Assembly: GCA_017881145.1 (NCBI GenBank) | Contig: JADGRG010000511.1 | Coordinates: 1 to 8,861, forward strand | DNA from: Sandaracinaceae bacterium | Lineage (GTDB): Bacteria > Myxococcota_A > Polyangia > Polyangiales > JAFGIB01 | DNA length: 8,861 nt | Direction of reading: 5' to 3' | In this document: positions 1-6,229 of the stretch, in pieces | Layout: each line of letters opens with the position of its first letter | How positions within the stretch are numbered: the first letter of the stretch is position 1 | Program-made: the position numbers and the translations under genes | The notes under the pieces: generated by a model | The model's database searches: none | What the model was told of the DNA's origin: nothing | What the model saw: only the letters and a program-made list of their open reading frames with translations

Positions 1-30
1 CTGGCGTGACAGGAGGAGCGCTAGCCTCGC

Positions 31-1641
31 TCAGAGCGCGATCTGGAACTGCACGCGCAGACGGTTGTCGACGCCCAGCCCGCCTGGCGGCGAGAAGCGG
101 TGGACGTAGTCGGCCTGGAGCTTCATGGCGTGTCCCTCGACATAGTAGTTGAGCCCGAAGCCAAGCTCATCGTTTTCGTCGATCGTGCTGGTCGTGCGCT
201 GAGTGGCGCGGACCATGGCGTAGCTGCCAACGACCTCGAGCGGCAGCGCCTGGCCGAGCATGTAGCCGCCTTGCAGCGTCCAGCCAAGACCGTCGCGCAC
301 GCCGCCGGGCAGGCCGCGCGGCGAGACCGAGCGGTAATGGAAGGCGGTGAGCACGGAAAGGCCCTGCAGCTTGAACAGGGCATCGGCCGTGAAGTTGTGA
401 GCGTTGAAGTCGACCAGCGGGATCGCGTCGGCGGCTCCCAGGGTGTGGCCGAGCGCCTGCTGAGCATAGGGGCCGGTCGCGTCACTCTGCAGGAACGCGT
501 ACGCAGCACCCAGGCTCAGCTTCGGAGAAGCGACACGTTGCAGCGCCACCGGCGAGTCCGCGAAGTTGCCGAAGGGAGCAAACTCGGCGCGCACCACGTA
601 GAGCAAACCGAGGTCGCCTGCGCCCACCGTTCGACGTGTCGCGTTGCGCAGCTCGCCGCTGTAGATGCCAGCGTAGTAGCGGAGCTTGCCCTGCCCCAGC
701 AGGTCGGTGGAGCGCAGATCGACGCCGATGTCACGACCGAAGTTGAACTCCTGGTCGACGGCGGATCGAGCGATCAAGCCGAGCTGACCATCCTGGATCA
801 GCCGCTCACGACCAAAGGGAACCTTGCCCTGCCCGACGTGCAGGTTCGCATCCCGCAGGTGTGTGAAGTCGACGAAGAAATCCAGGACAGGCGACTGCGC
901 GATCACGTCGCTGCCAGTCGTGAAGGTCAGCAACTTGCCGCTGGCATCGACCACCTGCTGCGACGACCTGCCAGTGCTCAGCACTGGCCCGGCATCGAGA
1001 TCGGTCCCGGAAAAACCCAGCTCCAACCGATACTTCACCTGCGGCGAGAAGACGTGGCCATCGAAGCTCACGCGGGCCAGCGGGATGATCAGGTAGTTGC
1101 GCCGCGGCGACAGCGCTGCCGTGGGCAAGTGCAGCTCATCCAGGAACTGACCGAGCAGATGCGTAGTCAGCGAGAAGCGCCCATCGGTGGAGGTCACTTC
1201 GAGCCCTTCGCCCGGCCTGAAGTGGACGACCGCGCCTTGGTCGGCCCCGCGGGGCAGCCCCACCGGCACGAGCCCGCTTGCATAGGGCAGAGTGCTCACG
1301 GTTGCAGCTGTTGGCGGCACAGTTGCAGCCTGCGCCGCCGAGCCGGTCGCGGGGATTTCGGCGGGCAATGGGAAGCCCGCCGAAGTCTCACCGAGAACCG
1401 GCGCCGGTGTCGGGGGCAAGGCGCGCAGCGGCACGAGGCCGGGAGAAGCTGTTGCCGCGGCAGGCGCAACGGGGACGAGCTCGGGGGAAGCTGTCACCGC
1501 GGATGGGCGCGTCGCCTCAACTTTAGGCGCCTCTGGCGCGACGCCCGACTGAGCCGAGGTGTGATGCGTGGGCGCCCAGCCAGCAGCGCACACCAGCGCG
1601 GCCAGGACTCGGAAATGGATCGCACGGCGATGGATCTGCAT
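31..1641 (-). CDS. Outer-membrane porin, phosphate-selective porin O/P type, with Pro/Ala-rich linker
   Basis: This 536-residue protein is predicted to be a beta-barrel channel in the outer membrane. Residues 1-30 look like a Sec signal peptide: a basic start (MQIHRRAIHFR), a short hydrophobic core and a TSA cleavage site. Residues 31-135 form a Pro/Ala/Val-rich, probably disordered linker with three related copies of an ASPxLVP-like unit (near 49, 64 and 121). From about 145 to the end the chain alternates polar and hydrophobic residues like beta strands. It carries hallmarks of the porin O/P family: LHVGQGKVPFGRE (267-279), FNFGRDIGVDLRS (299-311) and YYAGIYSGEL (322-331). The last residue is Leu rather than the Phe common in outer-membrane proteins. 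The start is supported by GAAGG at 1651-1655 on the minus strand, 9 nt before the ATG. The family often contains anion or phosphate channels, but the substrate cannot be read here. No pho box or operon partner is visible. The family call is fairly firm; the specificity is unknown. Confidence 0.85.
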   Translation of the reverse strand: MQIHRRAIHFRVLAALVCAAGWAPTHHTSAQSGVAPEAPKVEATRPSAVTASPELVPVAPAAATASPGLVPLRALPPTPAPVLGETSAGFPLPAEIPATGSAAQAATVPPTAATVSTLPYASGLVPVGLPRGADQGAVVHFRPGEGLEVTSTDGRFSLTTHLLGQFLDELHLPTAALSPRRNYLIIPLARVSFDGHVFSPQVKYRLELGFSGTDLDAGPVLSTGRSSQQVVDASGKLLTFTTGSDVIAQSPVLDFFVDFTHLRDANLHVGQGKVPFGRERLIQDGQLGLIARSAVDQEFNFGRDIGVDLRSTDLLGQGKLRYYAGIYSGELRNATRRTVGAGDLGLLYVVRAEFAPFGNFADSPVALQRVASPKLSLGAAYAFLQSDATGPYAQQALGHTLGAADAIPLVDFNAHNFTADALFKLQGLSVLTAFHYRSVSPRGLPGGVRDGLGWTLQGGYMLGQALPLEVVGSYAMVRATQRTTSTIDENDELGFGLNYYVEGHAMKLQADYVHRFSPPGGLGVDNRLRVQFQIAL

Positions 1642-1820
1642 GGACGAGTGCCTTCATACAACGAATCCAGCCGCACTTTCAGGCACTCTTTCGCGCGGGA
1701 GCCCACCATCAAGGTTCGCGACGGCTTCTGCGGAATCAACGGTAACCCTTCATTATGGTTGAACAAACCGCGCATTGATGTAGGCTTGCACCGGTGCGCA
1801 AGGAGTTCGGGCCCGTTCGC
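1642..1820. other. Divergent intergenic region between porin and TPR genes
   Basis: This 179-bp spacer lies between two divergent starts, so it should hold both promoters. For the porin direction a good -10-like hexamer, CATAAT, is present on the minus strand at 1757-1752. No convincing -35 lies 16-18 bp upstream of it. For the plus direction no clear sigma-70 pair was found. A perfect 10-bp palindrome, GCACCGGTGC, sits at 1788-1797, just before the AAGGAG (1800-1805) that precedes the TPR gene. It could be an operator half-site pair or chance in GC-rich DNA. No small gene was recognised here. Confidence 0.3.
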
Positions 1821-2606
1821 ATGGCGGATCACGCACCAAACGAAAAGGACATGCTCGACCTGCCCATCGGGACGCAGGACGATCGGCTTAGGCGCCGGCC
1901 GCGTGTGGCCGAGCTGGGGTCCGACACGCACCAGGATGGCGTGGTGCCGCCACTGACGAAGCTTGTCTCGCGCATTCCACCGCCGCCGCGCCTGCCGAAC
2001 CTGGATGGCGATCGATGGGCCCCGTCGGCCCGACCCACGACTGAGCGCCCAGCTGAGCGCCCAGCTGAGCGCATGACACGCACGCGCGCGCACGCGTCGC
2101 CCAGCGCCCCGCAGACCCGTCACGCGGCGACCTTGCAGGCTTGGGGCGCAGTGATCGCTGCTTTGCTCTCAGGTGGGCTCTTGGTTTGGTCGAGTGTGAC
2201 GCCACAGGCAGGCAAAGGTGTCACCGCCGTCAGCGGCATGCGCGCAGGCGGCAGCGAGACGCCACTGCAGCATGCGCAGAAGCTGGTCGCCGAGGCCGAC
2301 GCACTGCAGGAGCAGAAGCAGTGGGCGCAAGCAGAAGCGCGCTACGTCTTGGCGCTTGAAGACCCGAGCTCGGAGGCGAACGCTCTGCGCGGGCTCTGCC
2401 GCACCAACCTGGCCCGCAACGATGGCCAGCGCGCCCTCTTCTGGGCCAAGCGCCTCTTGCTCACGCAACCAGGCTCGGCCGATGGCAACCTCATGCTCGG
2501 CGACGCCGAGGTCATGCTCGGCCATCGCCGCGAAGCGCTCTACGCTTGGCAACGCGCGCGCGCGCTCGGAAGCGCCGCCGCGGCGTCACGCATCGACGCT
2601 CAGTAA
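1821..2606 (+). CDS. Single-pass membrane protein with C-terminal TPR repeats
   Basis: This is an unnamed protein of 261 residues from the ATG chosen here. Residues 1-105 are polar, Pro/Arg-rich and probably disordered, and include PPPPRLP (54-60) and a TERPAERPAERM repeat. Residues 107-126 form one hydrophobic membrane segment (AWGAVIAALLSGGLLVWSSV). Residues 150-251 look like about three tetratricopeptide helix pairs: HAQKLVAEADALQ..., NALRGLCRTNLARN... and DGNLMLGDAEVMLG.... The topology is probably cytoplasmic N-terminus and periplasmic TPR domain. TPRs bind other proteins; the partner is unknown. The start is uncertain. AAGGAG at 1800-1805 lies 15 nt before ATG 1821, which is long. A GTG at 1794 would add nine residues, and ATG 2073 would remove most of the N-terminal region. 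Codon use from 1821 looks coding. The stop overlaps the stop of the converging glutaredoxin gene by 7 bp. Similar anchored TPR proteins are common in myxobacteria, but no specific role can be given. Confidence 0.7.
   Translation: MADHAPNEKDMLDLPIGTQDDRLRRRPRVAELGSDTHQDGVVPPLTKLVSRIPPPPRLPNLDGDRWAPSARPTTERPAERPAERMTRTRAHASPSAPQTRHAATLQAWGAVIAALLSGGLLVWSSVTPQAGKGVTAVSGMRAGGSETPLQHAQKLVAEADALQEQKQWAQAEARYVLALEDPSSEANALRGLCRTNLARNDGQRALFWAKRLLLTQPGSADGNLMLGDAEVMLGHRREALYAWQRARALGSAAAASRIDAQ
2041..2072 (+). repeat. 12-bp in-frame tandem repeat (about 2.7 copies)
   Basis: The unit CTGAGCGCCCAG occurs at 2041-2052 and 2053-2064 and continues as CTGAGCGC at 2065-2072 without mismatch. In the TPR-gene frame it encodes repeated Ala-Glu-Arg-Pro. 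Because the unit is a multiple of three, gain or loss of copies would change the linker length without a frameshift. Confidence 0.9.
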
Positions 2607-3568
2607 CGCGGGACCGTGGCGTCGATGCTCACCGACCAAGCATCGATACCGCCAATCACGTTGTAGACGCGCCGGTAGCCCTGCTCGACGAAGCGCTCGG
2701 CTGCAGCTTGGCTGCGTCCGCCGTGATGGCAGTGGAAGACCAGCGGCGTGTCCTGGTCGAGATGGGAGATGTGATGCGCGGCTGCGGCGTCGAACAAGCG
2801 CGCGCCAGGCAGGCTCGCGATCTCACGCTCCTCGGGGGTGCGCACGTCGAAGAGCTCGAAGGGTTGGCCAGATTCCATCAACGACTTGAGCCCGGCCACC
2901 GTAAGCGGTCGCACCTTGGCTGGCTCGTTGGGGTTGTCGATCATGAAGCCGCCACCGCCCTCGGCCGAGTAGTCGATGTGCACGCCGTTGGCGCGTGGCG
3001 CGCTCTCCTGGTCGAGCAAGACCTTCACGCCAGCCGCGTCGACCACGATATCGCCCTCCGCAGGGTCGTCGATCGACAAGGCGTGCTCGAATTCGCTGCT
3101 CACTTCGAGGCGCAGCACCCCGGGCTCGCCGCCTTGCACCTCCGCTAGTGCGCGCTTGGCGCTCGCGGTCAGCGTCAGCGTAATCTCGGCATCGACGGCA
3201 CCGCTCTCCTTGACCTCGGCATCGCCTACGACGCTCTTGGGCGCAGGCGCAGCCACGCCCAAGAGAGCGTGCAGCTCACCGGCCTCGAACATTTCGCGCA
3301 CGATGTCGCAACCACCGACGAACTTCCCATCGATGTAGAGCTGCGGCAGCGTTGGCCAATCCGAGTAGTGCTTGATCCCCTCGCGGATCGCTGGATCGGC
3401 AAGCACGTTGACGGTCGCGTAGCTGGGGATGAGCTGATTCAAGATCTGGGTGACCGTGGCAGAGAAGCCGCACTGCGGCATCTGCCGGTTACCCTTCATG
3501 AAGACCACGACCTTGTCGCTGGCCACAAGGTCCGAGATCCGCTGCTTGGTTTCTGTGTCTAGCGTCAT
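2600..3568 (-). CDS. Monothiol glutaredoxin (Grx4/CGFS) - Cys-less A-type domain - rhodanese fusion
   Basis: This 322-residue cytoplasmic protein has three domains. Residues 1-104 are a Grx4-type monothiol glutaredoxin: FMKG (23-26), active-site CGFS (33-36), WPTLPQLYIDG (71-81) and GGCD (85-88). CGFS glutaredoxins bind and hand on [2Fe-2S] clusters with glutathione. Residues 128-214 match A-type Fe-S carriers (IscA/HesB) from ITLTLTASAKRAL to GFMIDNPN. All three cluster-binding cysteines of that family are absent: the GGCSG position reads SSEFEH, and CGCG is missing after NPN. Residues 222-320 are a rhodanese domain with Cys280 in the six-residue loop CHHGGR followed by Ser, typical of an active sulfurtransferase. 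The frame stays open upstream to 4093, but that part lies antisense to the next gene and has no homology. The glutaredoxin fold begins right after ATG 3568, with AGGAA 12 nt upstream. The protein may link sulfane-sulfur transfer to Fe-S cluster handling. The domain calls are strong; the joint role is inference. Confidence 0.9.
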   Translation of the reverse strand: MTLDTETKQRISDLVASDKVVVFMKGNRQMPQCGFSATVTQILNQLIPSYATVNVLADPAIREGIKHYSDWPTLPQLYIDGKFVGGCDIVREMFEAGELHALLGVAAPAPKSVVGDAEVKESGAVDAEITLTLTASAKRALAEVQGGEPGVLRLEVSSEFEHALSIDDPAEGDIVVDAAGVKVLLDQESAPRANGVHIDYSAEGGGGFMIDNPNEPAKVRPLTVAGLKSLMESGQPFELFDVRTPEEREIASLPGARLFDAAAAHHISHLDQDTPLVFHCHHGGRSQAAAERFVEQGYRRVYNVIGGIDAWSVSIDATVPRY

Positions 3569-3626
3569 GGTGCTGGCTGGTTCCTGGTGCTCTGCCAAGG
3601 GGTCTTCCACCCCGCTGGTGGCGGAT

Positions 3627-3655
3627 GCTCTAGGGCCACAGACGCGCGCCGTCAA
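3627..3655 (-). promoter_or_regulatory. Possible sigma-70-like promoter of the glutaredoxin-rhodanese gene
   Basis: On the minus strand TTGACG (3655-3650, five of six to the -35 consensus) is followed after exactly 17 bp by TAGAGC (3632-3627, three of six to the -10 consensus). This would start transcription near 3620 and give a leader of about 50 nt before ATG 3568. The leader includes a small perfect hairpin with GGGGT and ACCCC arms (3599-3613). The -10 match is weak, so this is a candidate only. No good promoter was found for the divergent LplA-like gene within the shared 150-bp spacer. Confidence 0.3.
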
Positions 3656-3718
3656 CTGGTCTACCGTGGCAAGCTGCAGAGAGGACGGAGGGCGCGTTGC
3701 CCGCCGCTTGGCAGAGCC

Positions 3719-4750
3719 ATGAGTGACGCGCAGGTGTGCATCGAAGACCAGCTTGAACCGGCGTCGGCTCTGGCACGTGGGCAGGCCTTCTGTGAAGCCT
3801 GCACGCCGAGTGAGCCGGTCGCCCTCTACGGCGCGACGCTGCGCGGCGACAGCCTGGTGCTCGGCGCCTATCAGCACGCAGCGCAAGCGCTGGCGAAGGC
3901 CTCGCTCGAGCACGGTACGATCCTGCGCCGAGCCACCGGCGGCGCGACGGTGCGAGCTGGCGACGGCATCATCTACCTGGCGCTGGGACTTCACCAGCGC
4001 TCTGCGCTGATGACGTGCCCCAAGCTGCGCATCCTCAATCGCAACGTGCGCGGCGCGCTGCAGGGACTGCGACTCTTGGGGGTTGCCGCGCACTACTTCG
4101 GTCGAGACTTCATCTCAGTCGATGTGCGGCCTGCGGCGTATATCGGTTGGCAAGCGTGGCCGGACGGCCGCGTGGTGCTGGAGCTCTTCGTATCGGCGAC
4201 CACGAGCTACGTGCCAGCGCCGGAGCAACTTGGCTATCCGGCGCGCGAACACGACCCCCACCACGGTAAAGCACCGATCACACTCGCAGAAGCCGGGGCC
4301 AAGGCGCTCGATGCCACCGTGGTAGAGAAGATTGCCGCCGGCTACGAGTCTGCGTTTGGCGCCCAATTCCGCAGCATCACGCTAGCGCGCGAAGAGCTCG
4401 ATCGCGCCGGAGAGGTGGCCCAAGCGCAGCACGTGCTGATCGACGAATCGGAGAAGCTCTCCTGGTCGTCACCTCGCGAAGAGGCCATCGGTTTCGTGAG
4501 CGCAGGCGTGTCGCTCGACCGGTCCGGCAAGCTGGACCAGGTGCGCTTGGCCGGCGACTTCTTTCAGGATGCCGGCTGCCCCGCCTCGCTCACGCGCACC
4601 CTGCAGGGCGTCGAGCCGAGCGATGCGCTGATCGGCCGCGGCCTCGATGCCGTGTATGCGCAAGGCAGCCACGAGCTCGAAGGCGTGCGCAGCCTGCGCA
4701 CGTTCCAGGAAGCGATCCTAGAGGCAGTCGAACACGCGCGTGCTTCGTGA
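3719..4750 (+). CDS. LplA-like (biotin/lipoate ligase fold) protein lacking the catalytic lysine
   Basis: This 343-residue protein resembles two-domain lipoate-protein ligases. Residues 20-90 follow the LplA N-terminus: SEPVALYG, DSLVLGAYQ and ILRRATGGATV (68-78, matching the RRxSGGGAVxHD ligand loop, but without its His). FGRD (127-130) matches the LplA GRND segment. The following stretch should hold the K-[IV]-x-G-x-A lysine that contacts lipoyl-AMP. It reads RPAAYIGWQAW (137-147), and there is no lysine at all between residues 103 and 183. Residues 237-340 resemble the small C-terminal accessory domain of bacterial LplA, including the LAGDFF (277-282) element. ATG 3719 is chosen because the open frame upstream (from 3587) is unlike any ligase N-terminus; its ribosome site is weak. 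It is divergent from the Fe-S/rhodanese fusion. A normal adenylating ligase seems unlikely. It could be a scaffold, a lipoate-binding regulator or a transferase with a changed mechanism. The fold call is good; the function is unknown. Confidence 0.75.
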   Translation: MSDAQVCIEDQLEPASALARGQAFCEACTPSEPVALYGATLRGDSLVLGAYQHAAQALAKASLEHGTILRRATGGATVRAGDGIIYLALGLHQRSALMTCPKLRILNRNVRGALQGLRLLGVAAHYFGRDFISVDVRPAAYIGWQAWPDGRVVLELFVSATTSYVPAPEQLGYPAREHDPHHGKAPITLAEAGAKALDATVVEKIAAGYESAFGAQFRSITLAREELDRAGEVAQAQHVLIDESEKLSWSSPREEAIGFVSAGVSLDRSGKLDQVRLAGDFFQDAGCPASLTRTLQGVEPSDALIGRGLDAVYAQGSHELEGVRSLRTFQEAILEAVEHARAS

Positions 4751-4876
4751 TGGCTCGGCAGGTAATCACACACCCGCGCAGCGGCCTGCGACTCTCCGCG
4801 TCGGCTCTCGGCGTATGCAGATTCGCCAGTCCCCAACGTTCGGCCGGCAAGGCCACAGCTAGACGTGGAATCACGA

Positions 4877-4903
4877 TTTACATTTGGTCGCTCCAAACGT
4901 AAA
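4877..4903 (+). promoter_or_regulatory. 27-bp palindromic promoter/operator of the DUF4143 ATPase gene
   Basis: The left arm TTTACATTTGG (4877-4887) and right arm CCAAACGTAAA (4893-4903) are inverted repeats with 10 of 11 positions paired around a 5-bp centre, TCGCT. The element is conspicuously AT-rich for this DNA. It also contains a plausible sigma-70 promoter: TTTACA (4877-4882), a 17-bp spacer, and TAAACT (4900-4905). Only 6 nt separate that -10 from ATG 4912, so transcription would begin at or next to the start codon, and no Shine-Dalgarno sequence is present. A dimeric protein bound here would cover both promoter elements. The rest of the spacer (4751-4876) shows only a 5-bp CGCAG/CTGCG hairpin without a T tract. 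Confidence 0.55.
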
Positions 4904-4911
4904 CTGCGCTG

Positions 4912-6057
4912 ATGAGCGACATCTCGCGTCCGTTCTGGCTGGCTCGGCTTGAGGCCGCCTGGCGGCAAGCGCCGATCGTCTGGCTCTCCGGCGTGCGCCG
5001 CGTGGGCAAGACGAGCCTCGCGCGGCAGCTGCGCGGTGCCGAGTACTTGAACTGCGACTTGCCAAGTGTCGTCGAGCGTGCCGCGGACCCGGAGCAGCTG
5101 CTGGCCAGCGTGCGCGCGCCGACGCTGGTGCTCGACGAGGTGCACCAGCTGCCCGATCCGAGCCGCTTGCTGAAGATCGCGGCTGACACCAAGCCTGCGC
5201 TGCGCGTGCTCGCTACGGGTTCGTCGACGCTGGCCGCGACCCAGAAGTTTCGCGACAGCCTCACCGGCCGCAAGCGCGTCGTGCATCTGCCGCCGGTGCT
5301 CGCGCAGGAGCTGCCCGCGTTCGGTATCACCGACCTGCGGCAGCGCCTCTTGCACGGCGGCTTGCCTGCCGTGCTGCGCGACCCCGCGCCTTCGCCGGAG
5401 CACTACTCGGAGTGGCTCGACTCGTACTTCGCGCGCGACGTCCAAGAGCTCTTCCGCGTCGAGAAGCGCTCCGCGTTCTTGCGCCTCTTGCAGCTGCTCC
5501 TGCGGCAGAGCGGCGGCCTGTGCGAGATCACCACGCTGGCTCGCGCCTGCGAGCTGAGTCGGCCCACCGTGATGAGCTACCTCGATGCGCTGCAGATCAC
5601 GCACGTCGTGCGCCTGCTGCGGCCCTACCACGGCGACGGCCGACAGGAGCTCCTGCGCCAGCCAAAGGTCTACGCCTTCGATACGGGCTTCGTGGCGCAC
5701 GCCCGCGGCTTCACCGACCTGCGCACGGAGGACTGCGGCCTCTTGTGGGAGCACGTTGTGCTCGAAACGCTGGGCTCGCGTGCGGCGCTGCCCGATGCGC
5801 ACTACTGGCGCGATAAGCTCGGCCGCGAGGTCGACTTCGTGCTGCCGCGCGGCCGCGGCGCCGCCGACGCCATCGAGTGCAAGTGGACTGCCGCCAGCTT
5901 CTCGCCGAAGTCGCTCGCCGCGTTTCGCGCGCTGCATCCCAAGGGAAAGAACTTCTTGGTCGTGCCCGGCCCGAAGCAGGCGCAAGCCAAGAGCTACGGA
6001 GGGATCACCGTCACGCTGACGGATCTGGCGGGGTTGATGGCGGAGCTGGATAGGTGA
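4912..6057 (+). CDS. AAA_14 / DUF4143 ATP-binding protein with PD-(D/E)XK-like C-terminus
   Basis: This 381-residue protein is of normal length for the family. The N-terminal P-loop domain has Walker A GVRRVGKTS (27-35), Walker B TLVLDE (71-76) and a sensor-like ATGSST (101-106). LTGRKRVVHLPPVLAQEL (117-134) is the segment typical of this ATPase group. Residues 165-235 form the helical/winged-helix part of DUF4143: YSEWLDSYFARDV and ITTLARACELSRPTVMSYLD, which is HTH-like. The C-terminal domain resembles PD-(D/E)XK nuclease folds, with candidate residues Glu280 (LLWEHVV), Asp308 (REVDFVL), Glu322 and Lys324 (IECKW). All key positions appear intact. Such proteins are widespread, usually stand-alone, spread patchily between genomes, and their job is not established. 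It sits as a single unit between unrelated genes, with its own palindromic promoter upstream and a hairpin downstream, consistent with a mobile one-gene cassette. ATG 4912 is the natural start even without a ribosome site. Confidence 0.9.
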   Translation: MSDISRPFWLARLEAAWRQAPIVWLSGVRRVGKTSLARQLRGAEYLNCDLPSVVERAADPEQLLASVRAPTLVLDEVHQLPDPSRLLKIAADTKPALRVLATGSSTLAATQKFRDSLTGRKRVVHLPPVLAQELPAFGITDLRQRLLHGGLPAVLRDPAPSPEHYSEWLDSYFARDVQELFRVEKRSAFLRLLQLLLRQSGGLCEITTLARACELSRPTVMSYLDALQITHVVRLLRPYHGDGRQELLRQPKVYAFDTGFVAHARGFTDLRTEDCGLLWEHVVLETLGSRAALPDAHYWRDKLGREVDFVLPRGRGAADAIECKWTAASFSPKSLAAFRALHPKGKNFLVVPGPKQAQAKSYGGITVTLTDLAGLMAELDR

Positions 6058-6077
6058 CTGGACCGCAGCGGGTACTG

Positions 6078-6109
6078 CGACGACGCACGCGTCCGTGCGC
6101 TAGCCGTCG
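6078..6109 (+). terminator. Hairpin downstream of the DUF4143 gene, possible terminator
   Basis: An inner perfect 6-bp stem, CGCACG (6084-6089) with CGTGCG (6094-6099), has a 4-nt loop. An outer 5-bp stem, CGACG (6078-6082) with CGTCG (6105-6109), could stack on it across an asymmetric bulge. It begins 20 nt after the stop codon. No T tract follows, so it is not a classical intrinsic terminator. It may block 3' exonucleases or aid termination, or may reflect GC-rich sequence. Confidence 0.3.
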
Positions 6110-6142
6110 GCCACACACCGTGCTGCGCGTCACACTGCCGAA

Positions 6143-6229
6143 CGAGTCCACGCCGGTGAAACGCAGGGCGCACCCCGCGTACGGCCATTGGCGCCGCTCT
6201 GCTAGACCGCTCTTGCGCGCGTGGACTCG
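6143..6229. repeat. 11-bp perfect inverted repeat spaced by 65 bp, upstream of DUF255 gene
   Basis: CGAGTCCACGC (6143-6153) and its exact reverse complement GCGTGGACTCG (6219-6229) flank a 65-bp segment. The right copy ends 35 bp before ATG 6265. The arms do not extend further on either side. They could be paired operator sites, or the base of a long leader hairpin if transcription starts upstream of 6143. The rest of the 207-bp spacer (6058-6264) shows no clear promoter and no RNA gene. Confidence 0.6.

Noticed and set aside
1752..1757. CATAAT as a firm porin promoter
   Set aside because: It is a good -10-like hexamer, but no -35-like sequence lies at 16-18 bp, so it is mentioned only within the spacer entry.
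100..1956. 618-codon open frame on the plus strand
   Set aside because: It lies antisense to the porin, whose signal peptide and family motifs are clear. The translated product is Arg/Gln/Val-rich without domains, which is typical of an antisense shadow in GC-rich DNA.
1494..2123. 209-codon minus-strand open frame across the porin/TPR spacer
   Set aside because: It overlaps the porin start in another frame and the TPR gene on the opposite strand. The product is Arg-rich with no domain or ribosome site.
3587..3718. Upstream extension of the LplA-like frame to ATG 3587
   Set aside because: The 44 extra residues are Arg/Gly-rich and unlike any ligase N-terminus. They would also cover the putative promoter of the divergent gene.
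3569..4093. Upstream extension of the glutaredoxin-fusion frame
   Set aside because: The frame is open, but it is antisense to the LplA-like gene and has no recognisable sequence. The glutaredoxin domain begins directly after ATG 3568.
4564..5985. 473-codon minus-strand open frame
   Set aside because: It is antisense to the DUF4143 ATPase, which has intact Walker and nuclease-fold motifs. The product is low-complexity Arg/Ala/Gln-rich.
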